Of a DNA stretch of 64,000 nt, positions 1 through 9,817 are shown one piece after another. A program made the position numbers and the translations under genes. The DNA comes from Bacillota bacterium (GTDB lineage Bacteria > Bacillota > SHA-98 > UBA4971): the NCBI GenBank assembly GCA_012516125.1, contig JAAYXB010000067.1:1-64000 (forward strand). Reading direction: 5' to 3'. Under the pieces are notes generated by a model. That model did not search any database. It saw only the letters and a program-made list of their open reading frames with translations, and was not told the origin of the DNA. How positions within the stretch are numbered: position 1 is the stretch's first letter; the number at the start of each line of letters is the position of its first letter.

Positions 1-141
1 CGAGGGGTGTCAAAATCCGGCCACTGGCCGGACGGGCCGGATTTTGTCAAGGCGCCCCGCTTGGGGCGCCGTCCCCGAGTGCAACACCGGCAACCCGGCA
101 ACTACTGGAAGAGGGGCGAGGACTAATGCACCTTCACTTAG
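1..141 (-). repeat. Dispersed inverted-repeat element, copy 1 (cut by window edge)
   Basis: This is the inner and right-hand part of the element seen complete at 44538-44736, in the opposite orientation. It ends in CACTTAG at 135-141. It contains two strong hairpins, AAATCCGGC...GCCGGATTTT (about 13-48) and GGCGCCCC-GCTT-GGGGCGCC (about 51-70). The sequence enters the window inside the element, so the left terminus lies outside. No transposase is present, so it resembles a non-autonomous MITE-like or REP-like element. Confidence 0.8.
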
Positions 142-755
142 CTTCAGGCCCGCGTAATCGCTCACGGCTCTCCCGCGTCTCCTCGCGGTCAAACCTCGCA
201 CGCATCACACGTGGCGGAAGGTCGCCTTTTGGTAAGATCTCCGGCTTTGCCCGGTTCTATCCATGTCGACGCGTCGCCATGTGACTCTGGGTCTGAAAGT
301 TGCACGCCATCGTAATGTCTCCACACAGCCTGGCAACGTTCTTGTTGACGCGGCACAGAAAGTGCTTTACATTAGAGGCAATATATATGCGTGTTGGTTC
401 CAGCATGGCACTCGATAGCGTCAAGGCTATGACGGAGGTAACAGCAGAAAAAGTAGACTTCGCCGCGCCAACATCGCCACGGAGCACCAGTTACCAGCTT
501 CCTGGCTTCTTTACTACCTTCTCGAGACTGGCTGCAAGCAGTCTGACCAGAGGATCAACGCACGGTCGTCACCGCTCGGGCAAAAGGACCGAGGCCGCCG
601 CTGCAAAGCATCGAGTGCACGATAGAGCGCCTCGGCAGAAGAGCTATTGGTTATTGGTCAAGGAAATCCTTCCTTTAATCAAGCGCCATGAGAACTGATA
701 GCGCATGCCTGTGAAGGACTGCTGTCAGGCGGGAAGACAACGAGGAGGCACTCAT
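142..755. other. Intergenic stretch without a convincing gene
   Basis: The stretch is of lower GC than its surroundings. It has open frames on both strands (for example 300-698 plus and 257-487 minus), but none has a good ribosome binding site, a recognisable domain or typical codon use. I looked for a T-box (AGGGTGGNACCGCG-like) or SAM-type leader ahead of the homoserine dehydrogenase gene and saw none. Confidence 0.5.
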
Positions 756-2093
756 ATGCACTACCTGGACGCAGTTAGGATTGGCATCCTGGGATGCGGC
801 ACTGTCGGAAGCGGCGTGGTGCGAGTCCTGGCCGAAAACCATGACGAGATCGCAAGGAAACTGGGAGTCCCTATAGTAGTGAAGAAGATCCTGGTCAAGA
901 ACATCTCAAAGAAGCGTTCTATTCACCTGGATCCAAACATCTTGACCACAGAGGCTGGTGACATCCTTGACGATAACGAGATCGATGTCGTTGTAGAGGT
1001 CATGGGAGGCATAAATCCAGCCAGACAATACGTATTATCTGCCCTTAACGCAGGGAAGCACGTTGTGACCGCCAACAAGGAGCTTGTCGCAAAGCACGGG
1101 CGTGAGTTGTGGGAGGTGGCGGAGCGAACCCGCACAGCCTTTCGCTTCGAAGGCAGCGTGGCCGCGGGAATCCCCATCATCAAGGCACTTCACGAGTGCC
1201 TTGCCTCCAACCGTATCAGCGAGATCAGCGGCATAGTCAATGGGACGACGAATTACATTTTGACTAAAATGGCCCGAGAAGGCTGGGAGTTTGAGGAGGC
1301 GCTTGCAGACGCCCAACACAAAGGGTATGCCGAGAGCGATCCTTCGTCGGACATAGATGGGCTGGACGCTGCTTACAAGCTCGCGATCCTTGCCTCTGTT
1401 GGCTTCGGGGTTGAGGTAGCCCCAGGCCAGGTTTACACCGAAGGTATCGGCAAAGTGTCCAAGACCGACATGCAGTATGCGAGAGAGCTCGGATACGAGA
1501 TCAAGTTGCTCGCCATCGCAAAGCTGGACGGCGAGGGCCTGCAGGTCAGGGTCCATCCAACGTTTGTCCCCACACGGCACCCGCTTGCATCGGTTAACGA
1601 TTCATTCAACGCCATATTCGTGCGTGGAAACGCCGTTGGCAGCCTCATGTTTTACGGAAGAGGGGCAGGCGCAGGGCCGACGGCGAGCGCCGTGATATCC
1701 GACATTATGGACGTGGCACGAGGGCTTTCGAGCAATGGCCGCCACTACCGCCCCGAAGTCTTCAAGCCTTGGGGCGAGCATCTTGACGTACAACAAATGG
1801 AGGAAATCGAAACCCGTTACTACGTCCGGCTACAGGTAGTGGACAGGCCCGGCGTGCTCGCAGTAATAGCAAAGGCTTTCGGAGACAACCACGTAAGCCT
1901 CGAATCAGTGATTCAAAAGGGCACCGGGTCGCCAGTAGTTGGGCTCGTTTTCATAACATATCTTGTCAAAGAGAAAAACCTTCGCTCTGCGCTCGCGTGC
2001 ATCCGCACGCTATCCGTCGTCAAGGAGATTTCCAGCGTCATTCGCGTCGAAGCACGCATCGAAGCGGACGTTCAACGGTATCCTCATGACTGA
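756..2093 (+). CDS. hom: Homoserine dehydrogenase
   Basis: Reduces aspartate-4-semialdehyde to homoserine with NAD(P)H, at the branch to threonine and methionine; cytoplasmic. The product is 445 aa, the usual three-domain length. The Rossmann motif G-C-G-T-V-G-S-G is at about residues 13-20, the catalytic-domain signature NGTTNYIL at about 160, and a C-terminal ACT domain (about 354-430, RPGVLAVIAKAF) is probably the threonine feedback site. The ATG at 756 is chosen because GAGGAGG lies 9 bases before it; an in-frame start at 705 lacks such a site. The gene stands alone, without thrB or thrC in the window, and converges with the sugar-transport operon. Confidence 0.96.
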   Translation: MHYLDAVRIGILGCGTVGSGVVRVLAENHDEIARKLGVPIVVKKILVKNISKKRSIHLDPNILTTEAGDILDDNEIDVVVEVMGGINPARQYVLSALNAGKHVVTANKELVAKHGRELWEVAERTRTAFRFEGSVAAGIPIIKALHECLASNRISEISGIVNGTTNYILTKMAREGWEFEEALADAQHKGYAESDPSSDIDGLDAAYKLAILASVGFGVEVAPGQVYTEGIGKVSKTDMQYARELGYEIKLLAIAKLDGEGLQVRVHPTFVPTRHPLASVNDSFNAIFVRGNAVGSLMFYGRGAGAGPTASAVISDIMDVARGLSSNGRHYRPEVFKPWGEHLDVQQMEEIETRYYVRLQVVDRPGVLAVIAKAFGDNHVSLESVIQKGTGSPVVGLVFITYLVKEKNLRSALACIRTLSVVKEISSVIRVEARIEADVQRYPHD

Positions 2094-2155
2094 ATGTGAG
2101 AGCATTCAGCAGCCACATGTCGACCACCCGGTTGCGCGCGGGCATTCGCCGCGGC

Positions 2156-3085
2156 TTACCCCTTCAGCCCTGACATCGAGATCCCCTGGACGAAATACCG
2201 CTGGAAGAGTAGGAAGATCATCAGCATCGGGATGATGTTGAAAAGCGACCCTGTGAGGACCAGATGCCAGAAGGTGTAATACTGGCCGCGCAGGTAATTG
2301 AGGCCGAGGGCGAGGGTGAAGTTCTCAGGTGAATTGAGCACTATAAGCGGCCAGGTGAAGTCGTTCCACGTGCCCTGGAACGTGAAGATCGTGAGCGCCG
2401 CAAGCACGGGCCTGCACAGCGGCAGAATGACGTGGACATACGTTCCGAAGCGCGAGCACCCGTCGATCTTCGCGGCCTCCTCGAGTTCCTTCGGGATCGC
2501 TTTGATGAACTGGACCATCAGGAACACGCCGAACACGCGCGCGACGTCGGGCAGGACAAGGCCTGCCAGGGAGTCCACGAGTCCCAGGCGGTGAACGATG
2601 ATGTAGCGCGGAATGAGGGTGATCTGGCCTGGTATCATGAGCGTGCCGAGGGTGGCCAGGAATATTGCGTCGCGCCCTGGAAAGCGCAGACGCGCAAACG
2701 CATAGCCCGCGAGCGAGCAGAAGAACACGTTCGTGACGACCGTGATCGCGGACGCAAGGGCGCTGTTCAAGAGCCATCTCGGAAAGAGCGGCGAGACCGT
2801 CCAGACCGCTTTGTAGTTGTCCAGGGTGAGCCTGGAGGGGATGAACGACGGAGGCCATTCCAACACCTCGGAGAGGGTCTTGAAGGACGCGGATATTGTG
2901 AATGCGAACGGGGCCAGGGTCACGATTGTGACGGCGGTCGCGACCGCGTATATCGCCACCACTCCGCCCTGGCGCGCAATTGCGTGCCTCCTGCGCCTCG
3001 AGTGCGCTCTCATGAGAAGCGCGCCCCCGGCAGCGGCCCCGTCGCCTGAGGCCCGTACATTTATCAGCATCATCCTCACTCCCAT
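2156..3085 (-). CDS. Carbohydrate ABC transporter permease (MalG/AraQ type)
   Basis: One of two inner-membrane permeases of a CUT1-type sugar ABC importer. The 309-aa product has about six hydrophobic segments, beginning near residue 40 (IYAVATAVTIVTLAPFAFTI). It carries the cytoplasmic EAA loop that docks the ATPase (EEAAKIDGCSRFGTYVHVILP region, about 200-220) and the typical C-terminus (QRYFVQGISMSGLKG). The start is 22 bases after the stop of the partner permease, so the two are co-transcribed. No ATPase gene is in the window; such importers often share an MsmX-like ATPase encoded elsewhere. Confidence 0.93.
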   Translation of the reverse strand: MGVRMMLINVRASGDGAAAGGALLMRAHSRRRRHAIARQGGVVAIYAVATAVTIVTLAPFAFTISASFKTLSEVLEWPPSFIPSRLTLDNYKAVWTVSPLFPRWLLNSALASAITVVTNVFFCSLAGYAFARLRFPGRDAIFLATLGTLMIPGQITLIPRYIIVHRLGLVDSLAGLVLPDVARVFGVFLMVQFIKAIPKELEEAAKIDGCSRFGTYVHVILPLCRPVLAALTIFTFQGTWNDFTWPLIVLNSPENFTLALGLNYLRGQYYTFWHLVLTGSLFNIIPMLMIFLLFQRYFVQGISMSGLKG

Positions 3086-3107
3086 TCCGCCTGGACTTGG
3101 GTGTGGT

Positions 3108-4040
3108 TCAGTACTCGATCTTGATGTCGAGGTACTTCCTCTGAATGAGGGTCAGCACGAAGATCACCGCGAACAAGGCGAACGCCATGGCAGCGCCATA
3201 GCCGAACTTGAGATCGCCGAACGCCTCCGTGTACACGAGGTACACGATGGACATCGTGGACTTGAGCGGCCCGCCGCGCGTCATGATGTATACCTGGTCA
3301 AACACCTGCATGCAGCCGATGGTCCCCAGCACCACCACTAAAAATATGCTCGGCCTGAGCAGCGGCAGCGTTACGTGCCAGAAGGTCTGCCAGCCGCTCG
3401 CACCATCGATCTTCGAGGCCTCATACACACTCGTGGGTATATCCTGTAACGCCGCAAGGAACACCACCATGAAATACGCCGAGGTCGTCCAGATCACCAG
3501 CGTCATGATAGCAGGGAGCGCGGTGGATGGATTGCCCAGCCAGTCTATATTGGACGGAAGCCGCAGAAGCGACAGGATGTAGTTGATGATGCCCTGCTTG
3601 TAATAGAGCCACATGAATATGAGGGAGCTTGCGACCGAGGACGTGATACAGGGGACATAGTAAGCTGAGCGGAAGAACCCCCGCAGCTTGAGTTTCTGGT
3701 TCGCCAGCACCGCGAGGGCTATGGCCACGGCCGTCTGGGTCGGCACCACGCCCGCGGTGTATACCGCGACGTTGCGGAGGGCGATTCGGAAGTCTGTGTT
3801 CGTAAGAAGCTTTCGATAGTTCGCGAGGCCTACGAATTCTGGAGGACTGAAAAGGTCGTACTTATGAAAACTCAGGTAAAAAGCGTATACCGCCGCGAAG
3901 AAGATGAAGGTGCCTATCGTCACGAGGAACGGCGACACGAACAGGTACCCGGTGATGGCCTCGGACACGCTTTCCTTCCGAAGGCTCGCCGCCATGCGCG
4001 ACCACATGGTGCCAGGCCTTCCGCCGGGGGAGGCTCTCAT
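3108..4040 (-). CDS. Carbohydrate ABC transporter permease (MalF/UgpA type)
   Basis: Second permease of the sugar importer, about 310 aa with six predicted membrane segments (for example SPFLVTIGTFIFFAAVYAFY). The EAA motif is in SVYEASKIDGASGWQTFWHV (about 205-225). I place the start at the ATG ending at 4040, where GAGGTGG sits 9 bases upstream, rather than the further in-frame ATG at 4082. It lies between the binding-protein gene and the MalG-type permease, and a strong GC hairpin separates it from the binding-protein gene. Confidence 0.93.
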   Translation of the reverse strand: MRASPGGRPGTMWSRMAASLRKESVSEAITGYLFVSPFLVTIGTFIFFAAVYAFYLSFHKYDLFSPPEFVGLANYRKLLTNTDFRIALRNVAVYTAGVVPTQTAVAIALAVLANQKLKLRGFFRSAYYVPCITSSVASSLIFMWLYYKQGIINYILSLLRLPSNIDWLGNPSTALPAIMTLVIWTTSAYFMVVFLAALQDIPTSVYEASKIDGASGWQTFWHVTLPLLRPSIFLVVVLGTIGCMQVFDQVYIMTRGGPLKSTMSIVYLVYTEAFGDLKFGYGAAMAFALFAVIFVLTLIQRKYLDIKIEY

Positions 4041-4116
4041 CGCTGTCACCACCTCATCGAAGATGCAGGCCACAGGTAGCAATCCGCGCCTGTGGAGCAG
4101 TTACTTCCCGGGCGTT

Positions 4117-4159
4117 GCCCGGCCGGCCGATGCAAGCGATGTCAGCCGGCCGGCCGGGC
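4117..4159 (-). terminator. GC-rich hairpin between binding-protein and permease genes
   Basis: GCCCGGCCGGCCG (4117-4129) pairs perfectly with CGGCCGGCCGGGC (4147-4159) around a 17-base loop. There is no T tract, so it is probably a partial terminator or RNA-stabilising hairpin that keeps binding-protein message in excess over permease message, a common arrangement in sugar ABC operons. Confidence 0.6.
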
Positions 4160-4188
4160 GCCATCTGTTAGGGCATCATTCCGAGGCG

Positions 4189-5436
4189 TTACTCCGAAAG
4201 GATCCCGTCGATCTCCTTAACCGCGTCCTTCATCGCCTTTTCGGGCGACTCATTCTTCAGGTACACCTTCTCAATCGCCTGGTTCAGCACGTTCATAATT
4301 TTCTCGCTGTGCTCGCCGAACTGCCACGGCACCGCGTAAGCATACCCTTTGAAGATGGCGGCCATGTTGGGGTTGTCCTTGAAGAACGGGTGCTCGCCGA
4401 GCGCGATCCTCGTGGGCAGCGCAAAGCCCGTCTCGAGGACCTTCTTCTGGTTCTCGTAGCCGGTCAGGTGTTCAACGAGGAGCCACGCTTCCTCGGGGTG
4501 CTTGCAGCTCGCCGCCACGCTGTAGGACACCGTGAAGTACACGTTGCCACGCCCGGCCGGTCCCTTCGGAAGCTCGCACACGCCGTACTCGACGTTGGCA
4601 AAGTTGTTGTTCAGGTATGGAATAAGCCAGCCGCCCTCGAGGACCATCGCGACGCGCTCCTTGCCGAAAGCGTCGCCGCCCCAGCCGGCGCCAACCTCCG
4701 AGGGTATGACGGCCGACTTGTCCTTCGTCTTGAAGCTCGTGTAGAAATCAAGCGCCCTTATGCCCTCGGGCGACGCGAAGAGGCACTTCGTCCCCGTTTT
4801 GTCGACGAACTGGGCGCCGCTCTGCACGAGGAACGGACGGAAGCGCGCAGCATCGACAGGCAGGCAGATCCCATAGCGGTCCTTCGCCGGGTCCCCCACG
4901 ACGTTCGTTAGCTTCTTCGCCACATCCCGCAGGGTGTCCCATGTCCAGTCCGGCGTCGGGTAAGGTATCTTCGCTTCATCGAACATCTTCTTGTTGTAGA
5001 ACAGCCCGAGAGTGTTGAAGTCCTTCGGAATACCGTAGGTCTTTCCGTCATAGGTGAAGCCGTTCAAGAGGGTCTCGGCGAAGTCGGATCTCTTCGTGCC
5101 GGTCTTGGCCATGTACGGGTCGAGAGCGAGCAACATGCCGCGCTTCATCAGCGGCTCCGCCCAGAAGATGTCCACGTAGAAGACGTCCGGAGCGTTGCGG
5201 GCGGCAAGCATGGTCTTAATCTTCGTGGAGTAGTCCTCGACGATGGGCTCATACTTCACCTCTATGTCGGGGTACTTCTTCGCGAACACCTCCAGGGCAT
5301 CCTTCACCAGTTGCTGCTCCTCGGGCGAGGCCTGCCAGCCCGAAAGCACGAGCGTAACCTTGCCGGCCGCCGCCGCGCCTACGGCCAGGGTCATGAGCAG
5401 TACAGCACACAACACTATACCCGCAAACCTCTTCAT
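4189..5436 (-). CDS. Extracellular sugar-binding protein of ABC importer
   Basis: Solute-binding protein (family 1/MalE type, 415 aa) that captures the sugar outside the inner membrane and delivers it to the two downstream permeases. It has a signal peptide (MKRFAGIVLCAVLLMTLAVG, cleavage near the AAAA stretch at about 20-24) but no lipobox Cys, which fits a soluble periplasmic protein. The body shows the family hallmarks TLVLSGWQASPEEQQLV, ARNAPDVFYVDIFW and a typical C-terminus (EKAMKDAVKEIDGILSE). The ribosome binding site AAGGAGGG precedes the ATG. It is the first gene after the GH65 phosphorylase in the same direction, which suggests a disaccharide or oligosaccharide ligand. Confidence 0.94.
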   Translation of the reverse strand: MKRFAGIVLCAVLLMTLAVGAAAAGKVTLVLSGWQASPEEQQLVKDALEVFAKKYPDIEVKYEPIVEDYSTKIKTMLAARNAPDVFYVDIFWAEPLMKRGMLLALDPYMAKTGTKRSDFAETLLNGFTYDGKTYGIPKDFNTLGLFYNKKMFDEAKIPYPTPDWTWDTLRDVAKKLTNVVGDPAKDRYGICLPVDAARFRPFLVQSGAQFVDKTGTKCLFASPEGIRALDFYTSFKTKDKSAVIPSEVGAGWGGDAFGKERVAMVLEGGWLIPYLNNNFANVEYGVCELPKGPAGRGNVYFTVSYSVAASCKHPEEAWLLVEHLTGYENQKKVLETGFALPTRIALGEHPFFKDNPNMAAIFKGYAYAVPWQFGEHSEKIMNVLNQAIEKVYLKNESPEKAMKDAVKEIDGILSE

Positions 5437-5626
5437 TCCCGGTGTCCCTCCTTTTGAGTTAATCGGAACAGGCTAATCCGGATTCGCGACCGTCCCTGTG
5501 GGTTGCCAGCCGCCTGTGGCCTCGATTGCACCCCCTTCCTCTGGACTCCATCCCGCCGTCCCGGCGCCCGCGCTCCGGTTTGCAGGCTACCCGGTCCGTG
5601 CTAGTCCGACAGGACCACAGAACCGC

Positions 5627-8623
5627 TCACCCGTGATCCTCTCCCCCGCACGATCCTGAGAATTCCATGCGCACCCGGGTGCCGCGCCACGCCAGCGGCA
5701 CGGACAGACGCGTCCAATGGCCGGGCAGCCGCGGGTTCACGCTGAACGCGCCCTTCGCCCAGGGAGCGAGGCCGGCGGCCTCCGCACTGGAGAGGCTCGA
5801 GCCGGAGGCATATTCCTGCGGTTCCCTGAAACCGGGCACGCTCATGTCGGCCCGGACACCTGCGAAGCCGTTTACAACCGCCTGCCACAGGCCGCCCTGG
5901 GTTGCCATGTGGACGCCGTTGGCTGCGTTCCCCATGGCGTCGGCGAGGTCGATCCGGGCGGCGCGCACGAAGTACTGCCGTGCCTGCTCGCGCAGACCTA
6001 GCCTGCTGGCGATGGCGGAGTGAATCGCACAGCTCAGGGACGAGCCGTGGTCCGTCCGCGGCTCGTAGTAGTCCCAGTTTGCCCTGAGGACGTCTTCCAA
6101 GAGGCCGCCTTTCCACCGGTGTGATCCTCGCCCCTGGCGGCCGCCACCCCCACGTGGTAGTCGGTCCGCCAGCCCGAACCCGCGGAACTCCGCCTCGACA
6201 GCGTCGCCGACGTCGCCTATGATGTCGTCCTCCAAGAGATAAAGCGCCATGAGCACGTCTGGCTGCTTCACCACCCTGGACCTGGCGAGCGCCTCGGGAC
6301 CAATGACGGCTTCCATAGGCCTGAACGCCGGCTCATCTGCCGGGATCTCCACGTCAGCGAGGTCGCTGAAACCGTCGAACTGCTCTATTACGGGCTGAGC
6401 CCCTGCGCTTCCATGGGGCGCGGCAGACGCGCGCCTACACACGAGCCGCGCGGCAACGTCAGCCATATGGGCGAGTTCTTCGTGGCTAATCCCGGTGGCG
6501 GAGGCAAGACGTGCCCACTCGGACGGATGACGCGCTCTGAGGTAGTCGCTTGTCGCGAGCGCGGCCCGGATATTCCAACGGGCCATGGCGTTGGTATAGA
6601 AGTTGTTGTTCACGTCCTCGTGGTACTCATCGGGACCGATGACATGCAGGATCTCGTACGCCCGCAGCGACGAGTTGTAAGACGCGCGGCTTGCCCAGAA
6701 CCGGCCGGTCTCGATGAGGATCTCCGCCCCCTTTTGCAGCAGGAACTCGTCATCGGCTGTGGCCATGCAGTATTGCCACACGGCATAGGCCACGTCGGCC
6801 GTGATGTGATGCTCGAGGTCGCCGCAGAGGATGCGCCTTCTCTCCCCGGTCACCGGATCGGGGTCGCCCCACGGTGGCGTGGTCTCTTCGCCTGTGTCGG
6901 CGCTCTCCCATGCAAACATGGCCCCGCGGTAACCCTTCGAGACGGCGTTCCTGCGGGCGGCCGGCAACGTGTGATACCTGTAGCCCAGGAGGTTACGGGC
7001 GATCTCAGGCAAGGTGAAGGTGAAGAACGGTACCACGAACGTCTCCGTGTCCCAAAAGACGTGGCCCTTGTAGCCCTCGCCTGATAGGCCGCGGGCGCCT
7101 ATGCTCACGCGATCCGTGTGGCGCGGCGCGGCCTGCACCATCTGGAATATGGCGAAGCGCACGGCCTTCTGGGCGAAGTCGTCACCTTCGATGACGATGT
7201 CGCAGCGGTCCCAAATGGCGCGCCACACCCTGCGGTGCTCCTCCAGGAGCCCCGCAAAGCGGCAGGCCGCGCCGCGCCGCGCCGCGCCCAGCGCAAGCGC
7301 AAGAGCCGCCGCCGCGTCGCCCCGGACGTCAACCTCATCACCATCACCGCCGTCTCTGCTTTCCGCCCCGCCTGAGCCGTAAGAACTCCCTCCTCTAGCA
7401 AGAGCGGTTCCTCCGCTGGCAAGAGCGGCCCCTCTTTCTGCAGCGCCGGCCCCTCCCGCAACATTCGCCCCGCCCGCGGCGGTAGCGGCTCGCCCCCCGC
7501 CGATTGCAGCATCGAGGGACGTGCCGAACCCCACGTATTTCTCGATAGTGACAGGCTCCCCCCGGCGGCAACGGATCCTCAGGGAAACCCCTGCGGTGGT
7601 TTCGCCGGTCGAAGACGCCGCCCCCGCCGAGGCGCTGCCACCGGGTAAGGCGTTGTCACCGGGTAGGGCGTTGCCGCCAGGCAAGGTGTCCCCGCCAGGC
7701 AAGGCGCTGTCGCGACGTAGCATATCGCCGCCCAGAAGGATACTGCCGCCAGGTAAGACGCTGGACGCCTTCGCTGCCCCTGGCTCTCCTGGCTCTAATA
7801 ACCTGCCACGGACCGCCTGCGGCCGCGCGCAGGAACCTGCAGCCTCCCCCGCCTCGCAGTCCGCGCCCCTTCCGGCCGCTGAGGCTATTGCCGCCGGAGA
7901 GCTGGGATACCGCGGAACGCGCCCGAGCACCGTGACCTCGCCACCGGACACCGCCACGATCTGAGCCTCGGCTATGACCACGCCCGACGCCCGGGTGCGT
8001 GCCACGAGGTAACTCGCGTCCCCGTCCCACCCCCGCCCGATGACATCGAGGTGGACCGCCTTCGCGTTCGAGACACGTCCGTCAATGACGGAATCCACGA
8101 CGACCTCCAGGTCGTCATCCTCAGGTTCGATGGTGAGGCTCACCGCCGCCGCGTGGACGTCTGCCATGGACACTAGTCTGCGCCAGGTGAGGCGCACGGT
8201 CCGCCCTCGTGATCCCCGCCACCTCACCTTGCGCTCCAGGACGCCATCGCGCATGTCGAGCGTCCTTCTGAAACCCAGGACTTCGCCGGACGCCATGCTG
8301 AACTCCTCGCCATCTATGACGACGCGCATGCACAGCCAGTTGGGCGCCACCACAAGCTCCGGCACCCCGCCCGGCGCGGCGTCGAACACCCCCGCGATGA
8401 AGGTCGCCGGGCTCGAAGCAGGGTGGCCCTCCTCGGGCGCTCCCCTCACGCCCAGATAACCGTTACCCAGCGCACACACGGTCTCTCTGTGCCCTGCCTT
8501 CAAGGGGTCAAACTCATCCTCAACGATGCTCCATTCGTGTCGCCCGCAGTCCAACTGGTTCCCTCCGTCCGCTGTATCGTTTGTTTCACGAGGCCGTTGA
8601 TTCTCCCCAGTATCTACCTTCAA
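5627..8623 (-). CDS. Glycoside hydrolase family 65 disaccharide phosphorylase (maltose/kojibiose/trehalose type)
   Basis: GH65 enzymes split an alpha-linked glucose disaccharide with phosphate, giving beta-glucose-1-phosphate and glucose. The 998-aa product has the N-terminal beta-sandwich (about 30-230), then the (alpha/alpha)6 barrel with HVFWDTE (about 517), LEHHITADVAYAVWQY, the catalytic acid in GPDEYHE (about 664), KQPDVLMALYLLE, EPRTDHGSSLS and MGNAANGVHMATQGGLWQ. It is about 200 residues longer than usual because of a low-complexity insert at about 240-420 (repeats of LPGGxxLPGG, Ala/Gly-rich). Linkage specificity cannot be read from sequence. Its neighbours, a sugar importer and LacI repressor, fit an import-then-phosphorolysis pathway; no beta-phosphoglucomutase is in the window. 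Confidence 0.93.
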   Translation of the reverse strand: MKVDTGENQRPRETNDTADGGNQLDCGRHEWSIVEDEFDPLKAGHRETVCALGNGYLGVRGAPEEGHPASSPATFIAGVFDAAPGGVPELVVAPNWLCMRVVIDGEEFSMASGEVLGFRRTLDMRDGVLERKVRWRGSRGRTVRLTWRRLVSMADVHAAAVSLTIEPEDDDLEVVVDSVIDGRVSNAKAVHLDVIGRGWDGDASYLVARTRASGVVIAEAQIVAVSGGEVTVLGRVPRYPSSPAAIASAAGRGADCEAGEAAGSCARPQAVRGRLLEPGEPGAAKASSVLPGGSILLGGDMLRRDSALPGGDTLPGGNALPGDNALPGGSASAGAASSTGETTAGVSLRIRCRRGEPVTIEKYVGFGTSLDAAIGGGRAATAAGGANVAGGAGAAERGAALASGGTALARGGSSYGSGGAESRDGGDGDEVDVRGDAAAALALALGAARRGAACRFAGLLEEHRRVWRAIWDRCDIVIEGDDFAQKAVRFAIFQMVQAAPRHTDRVSIGARGLSGEGYKGHVFWDTETFVVPFFTFTLPEIARNLLGYRYHTLPAARRNAVSKGYRGAMFAWESADTGEETTPPWGDPDPVTGERRRILCGDLEHHITADVAYAVWQYCMATADDEFLLQKGAEILIETGRFWASRASYNSSLRAYEILHVIGPDEYHEDVNNNFYTNAMARWNIRAALATSDYLRARHPSEWARLASATGISHEELAHMADVAARLVCRRASAAPHGSAGAQPVIEQFDGFSDLADVEIPADEPAFRPMEAVIGPEALARSRVVKQPDVLMALYLLEDDIIGDVGDAVEAEFRGFGLADRLPRGGGGRQGRGSHRWKGGLLEDVLRANWDYYEPRTDHGSSLSCAIHSAIASRLGLREQARQYFVRAARIDLADAMGNAANGVHMATQGGLWQAVVNGFAGVRADMSVPGFREPQEYASGSSLSSAEAAGLAPWAKGAFSVNPRLPGHWTRLSVPLAWRGTRVRMEFSGSCGGEDHG

Positions 8624-9111
8624 GCATCGTGCGGGGACGGTGGTCGCTACAGGTCGCTACAAAGTCAGGTTAGGGGCGATCATGGTCGCGCGCGGACCAG
8701 CTCCGTCCTATAGGTTGTCTCGTGCCGACCACCTCGTCCTCCCGACCACCTCGTCCTCGTCGCAGCCCGCCTGCACGCCGGCGCCAGCGAGATCCTTGGG
8801 ACCGGCTGCCCCGGCCCGTCCGCATCGCCGCCGCTCACTTACACCGCCTCTGCTCACTCACACCGCCTCAACTTACCCGCACCGCCTCCGTGCCGACCTG
8901 CCGCCGCTCACCCGCGGCCCCCGCTCACCCGCTCGGGCGCCGCTCACCCCCAGCACCGCATCCGCAGCACCGCCGCGCTCATCCGCCGTGGGACCACTCG
9001 CAAGCCAAGCCCGTTCCGGCATCGTATAAGCCCGTAGCGCAGAAACTCTTGTGACCACACTTGCTACATACTCGAGCCCGAGCGGAACACAACCTGATAT
9101 GACAGCACCAA

Positions 9112-9130
9112 CTGAAACGTTGAAGTAAAC
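9112..9130 (-). promoter_or_regulatory. Putative LacI-family operator, GH65 upstream copy 1
   Basis: On the minus strand this reads GTTTACTTCAACGTTTCAG, matching the site upstream of the repressor gene (TACTTTAACGTTTCAG) at all but one base over 16. The core AACGTT has a central CG as LacI-family operators do. It lies about 490 bp upstream of the GH65 start. Confidence 0.6.
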
Positions 9131-9340
9131 CAGCCTTCGAGCACTCGTCCACGGCGACCCCCGGTTGCCATCACCGACATCATCGATATGTTCGCGAGCG
9201 ACAACGACCTGATTTCCAGGCAGCCCTGCGCGGTGACCCGCGGCCGCCGTCGTCGACAGGGTGAGACGTTCGCCGCCGGGTACTTCCAGGGCAGAGAGCA
9301 CGGCAACCGGGAGCAGACCCATCGGATCAAACAGCGGTAG

Positions 9341-9354
9341 CTTTAACGTTTCAG
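9341..9354 (+). promoter_or_regulatory. Putative LacI-family operator, GH65 upstream copy 2
   Basis: CTTTAACGTTTCAG is identical over all 14 bases to the site at 10973-10986 in front of the repressor gene. With the copy at 9112 it makes a pair about 230 bp apart, a distance compatible with repressor looping. Confidence 0.65.
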
Positions 9355-9817
9355 TACCTCGCCGTTCTCCAACACGTGACGCCTGCCCGGAGTCCACATC
9401 CCAGTTCCCGCCGCTCCTCACCAGTTCTCAGCAGCCCTCGCTAGTCCTCGCTAGTCTTCGTCAGTCCTCACCGGTCCTCACCCGGTTCCCGCGGTCTCCG
9501 CACCCCGACGTGCCTCGCGCGACTGCGCCTCGTCGCATCCACCTCATGTCTCTTGCATTGGCTGCTACCCCGATGCTCGGCCGCGCCCACCGGGTCGTGT
9601 CCACCCGACCGCGCCCACCCGAAGGCCCCCGGTGCTCAGTCAGGTCATCGTTCGTCTGGCCTTGCATCCGGCAGCGCCCATCAGGCTCGGACGCCCGGAC
9701 CTGCACTCGTCGCTTGCTTCAAGTCAAGCGCGTTGCCATACCCTACCCCACCCTACCTCGCTCTGCTCTGCTCTACCCTGCTATACCCCGCTCTGCCTTG
9801 CTCCGCCCTGTTCTGTT

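Larger units (their letters stand above)
8624..9817. other. Long low-complexity upstream region of the GH65 operon
   Basis: No convincing gene is present in this 1.2-kb stretch. 8720-9000 is C-rich simple sequence (CCGCCGCTCAC-like units). 9410-9500 is a degenerate roughly 10-bp repeat of CTCGCTAGTC. 9740-9815 is CTCTGCTCTACC-like simple sequence. Two copies of the LacI-type operator described separately lie inside it, so part of it is probably the regulatory region of the GH65 gene. Confidence 0.5.

Noticed and set aside
300-698. 132-codon frame before hom
   Set aside because: No ribosome binding site, no recognisable domain, and an overlapping open frame exists on the other strand.
500-755. 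T-box or SAM leader for homoserine dehydrogenase
   Set aside because: No T-box core and no conserved SAM riboswitch segments are present.
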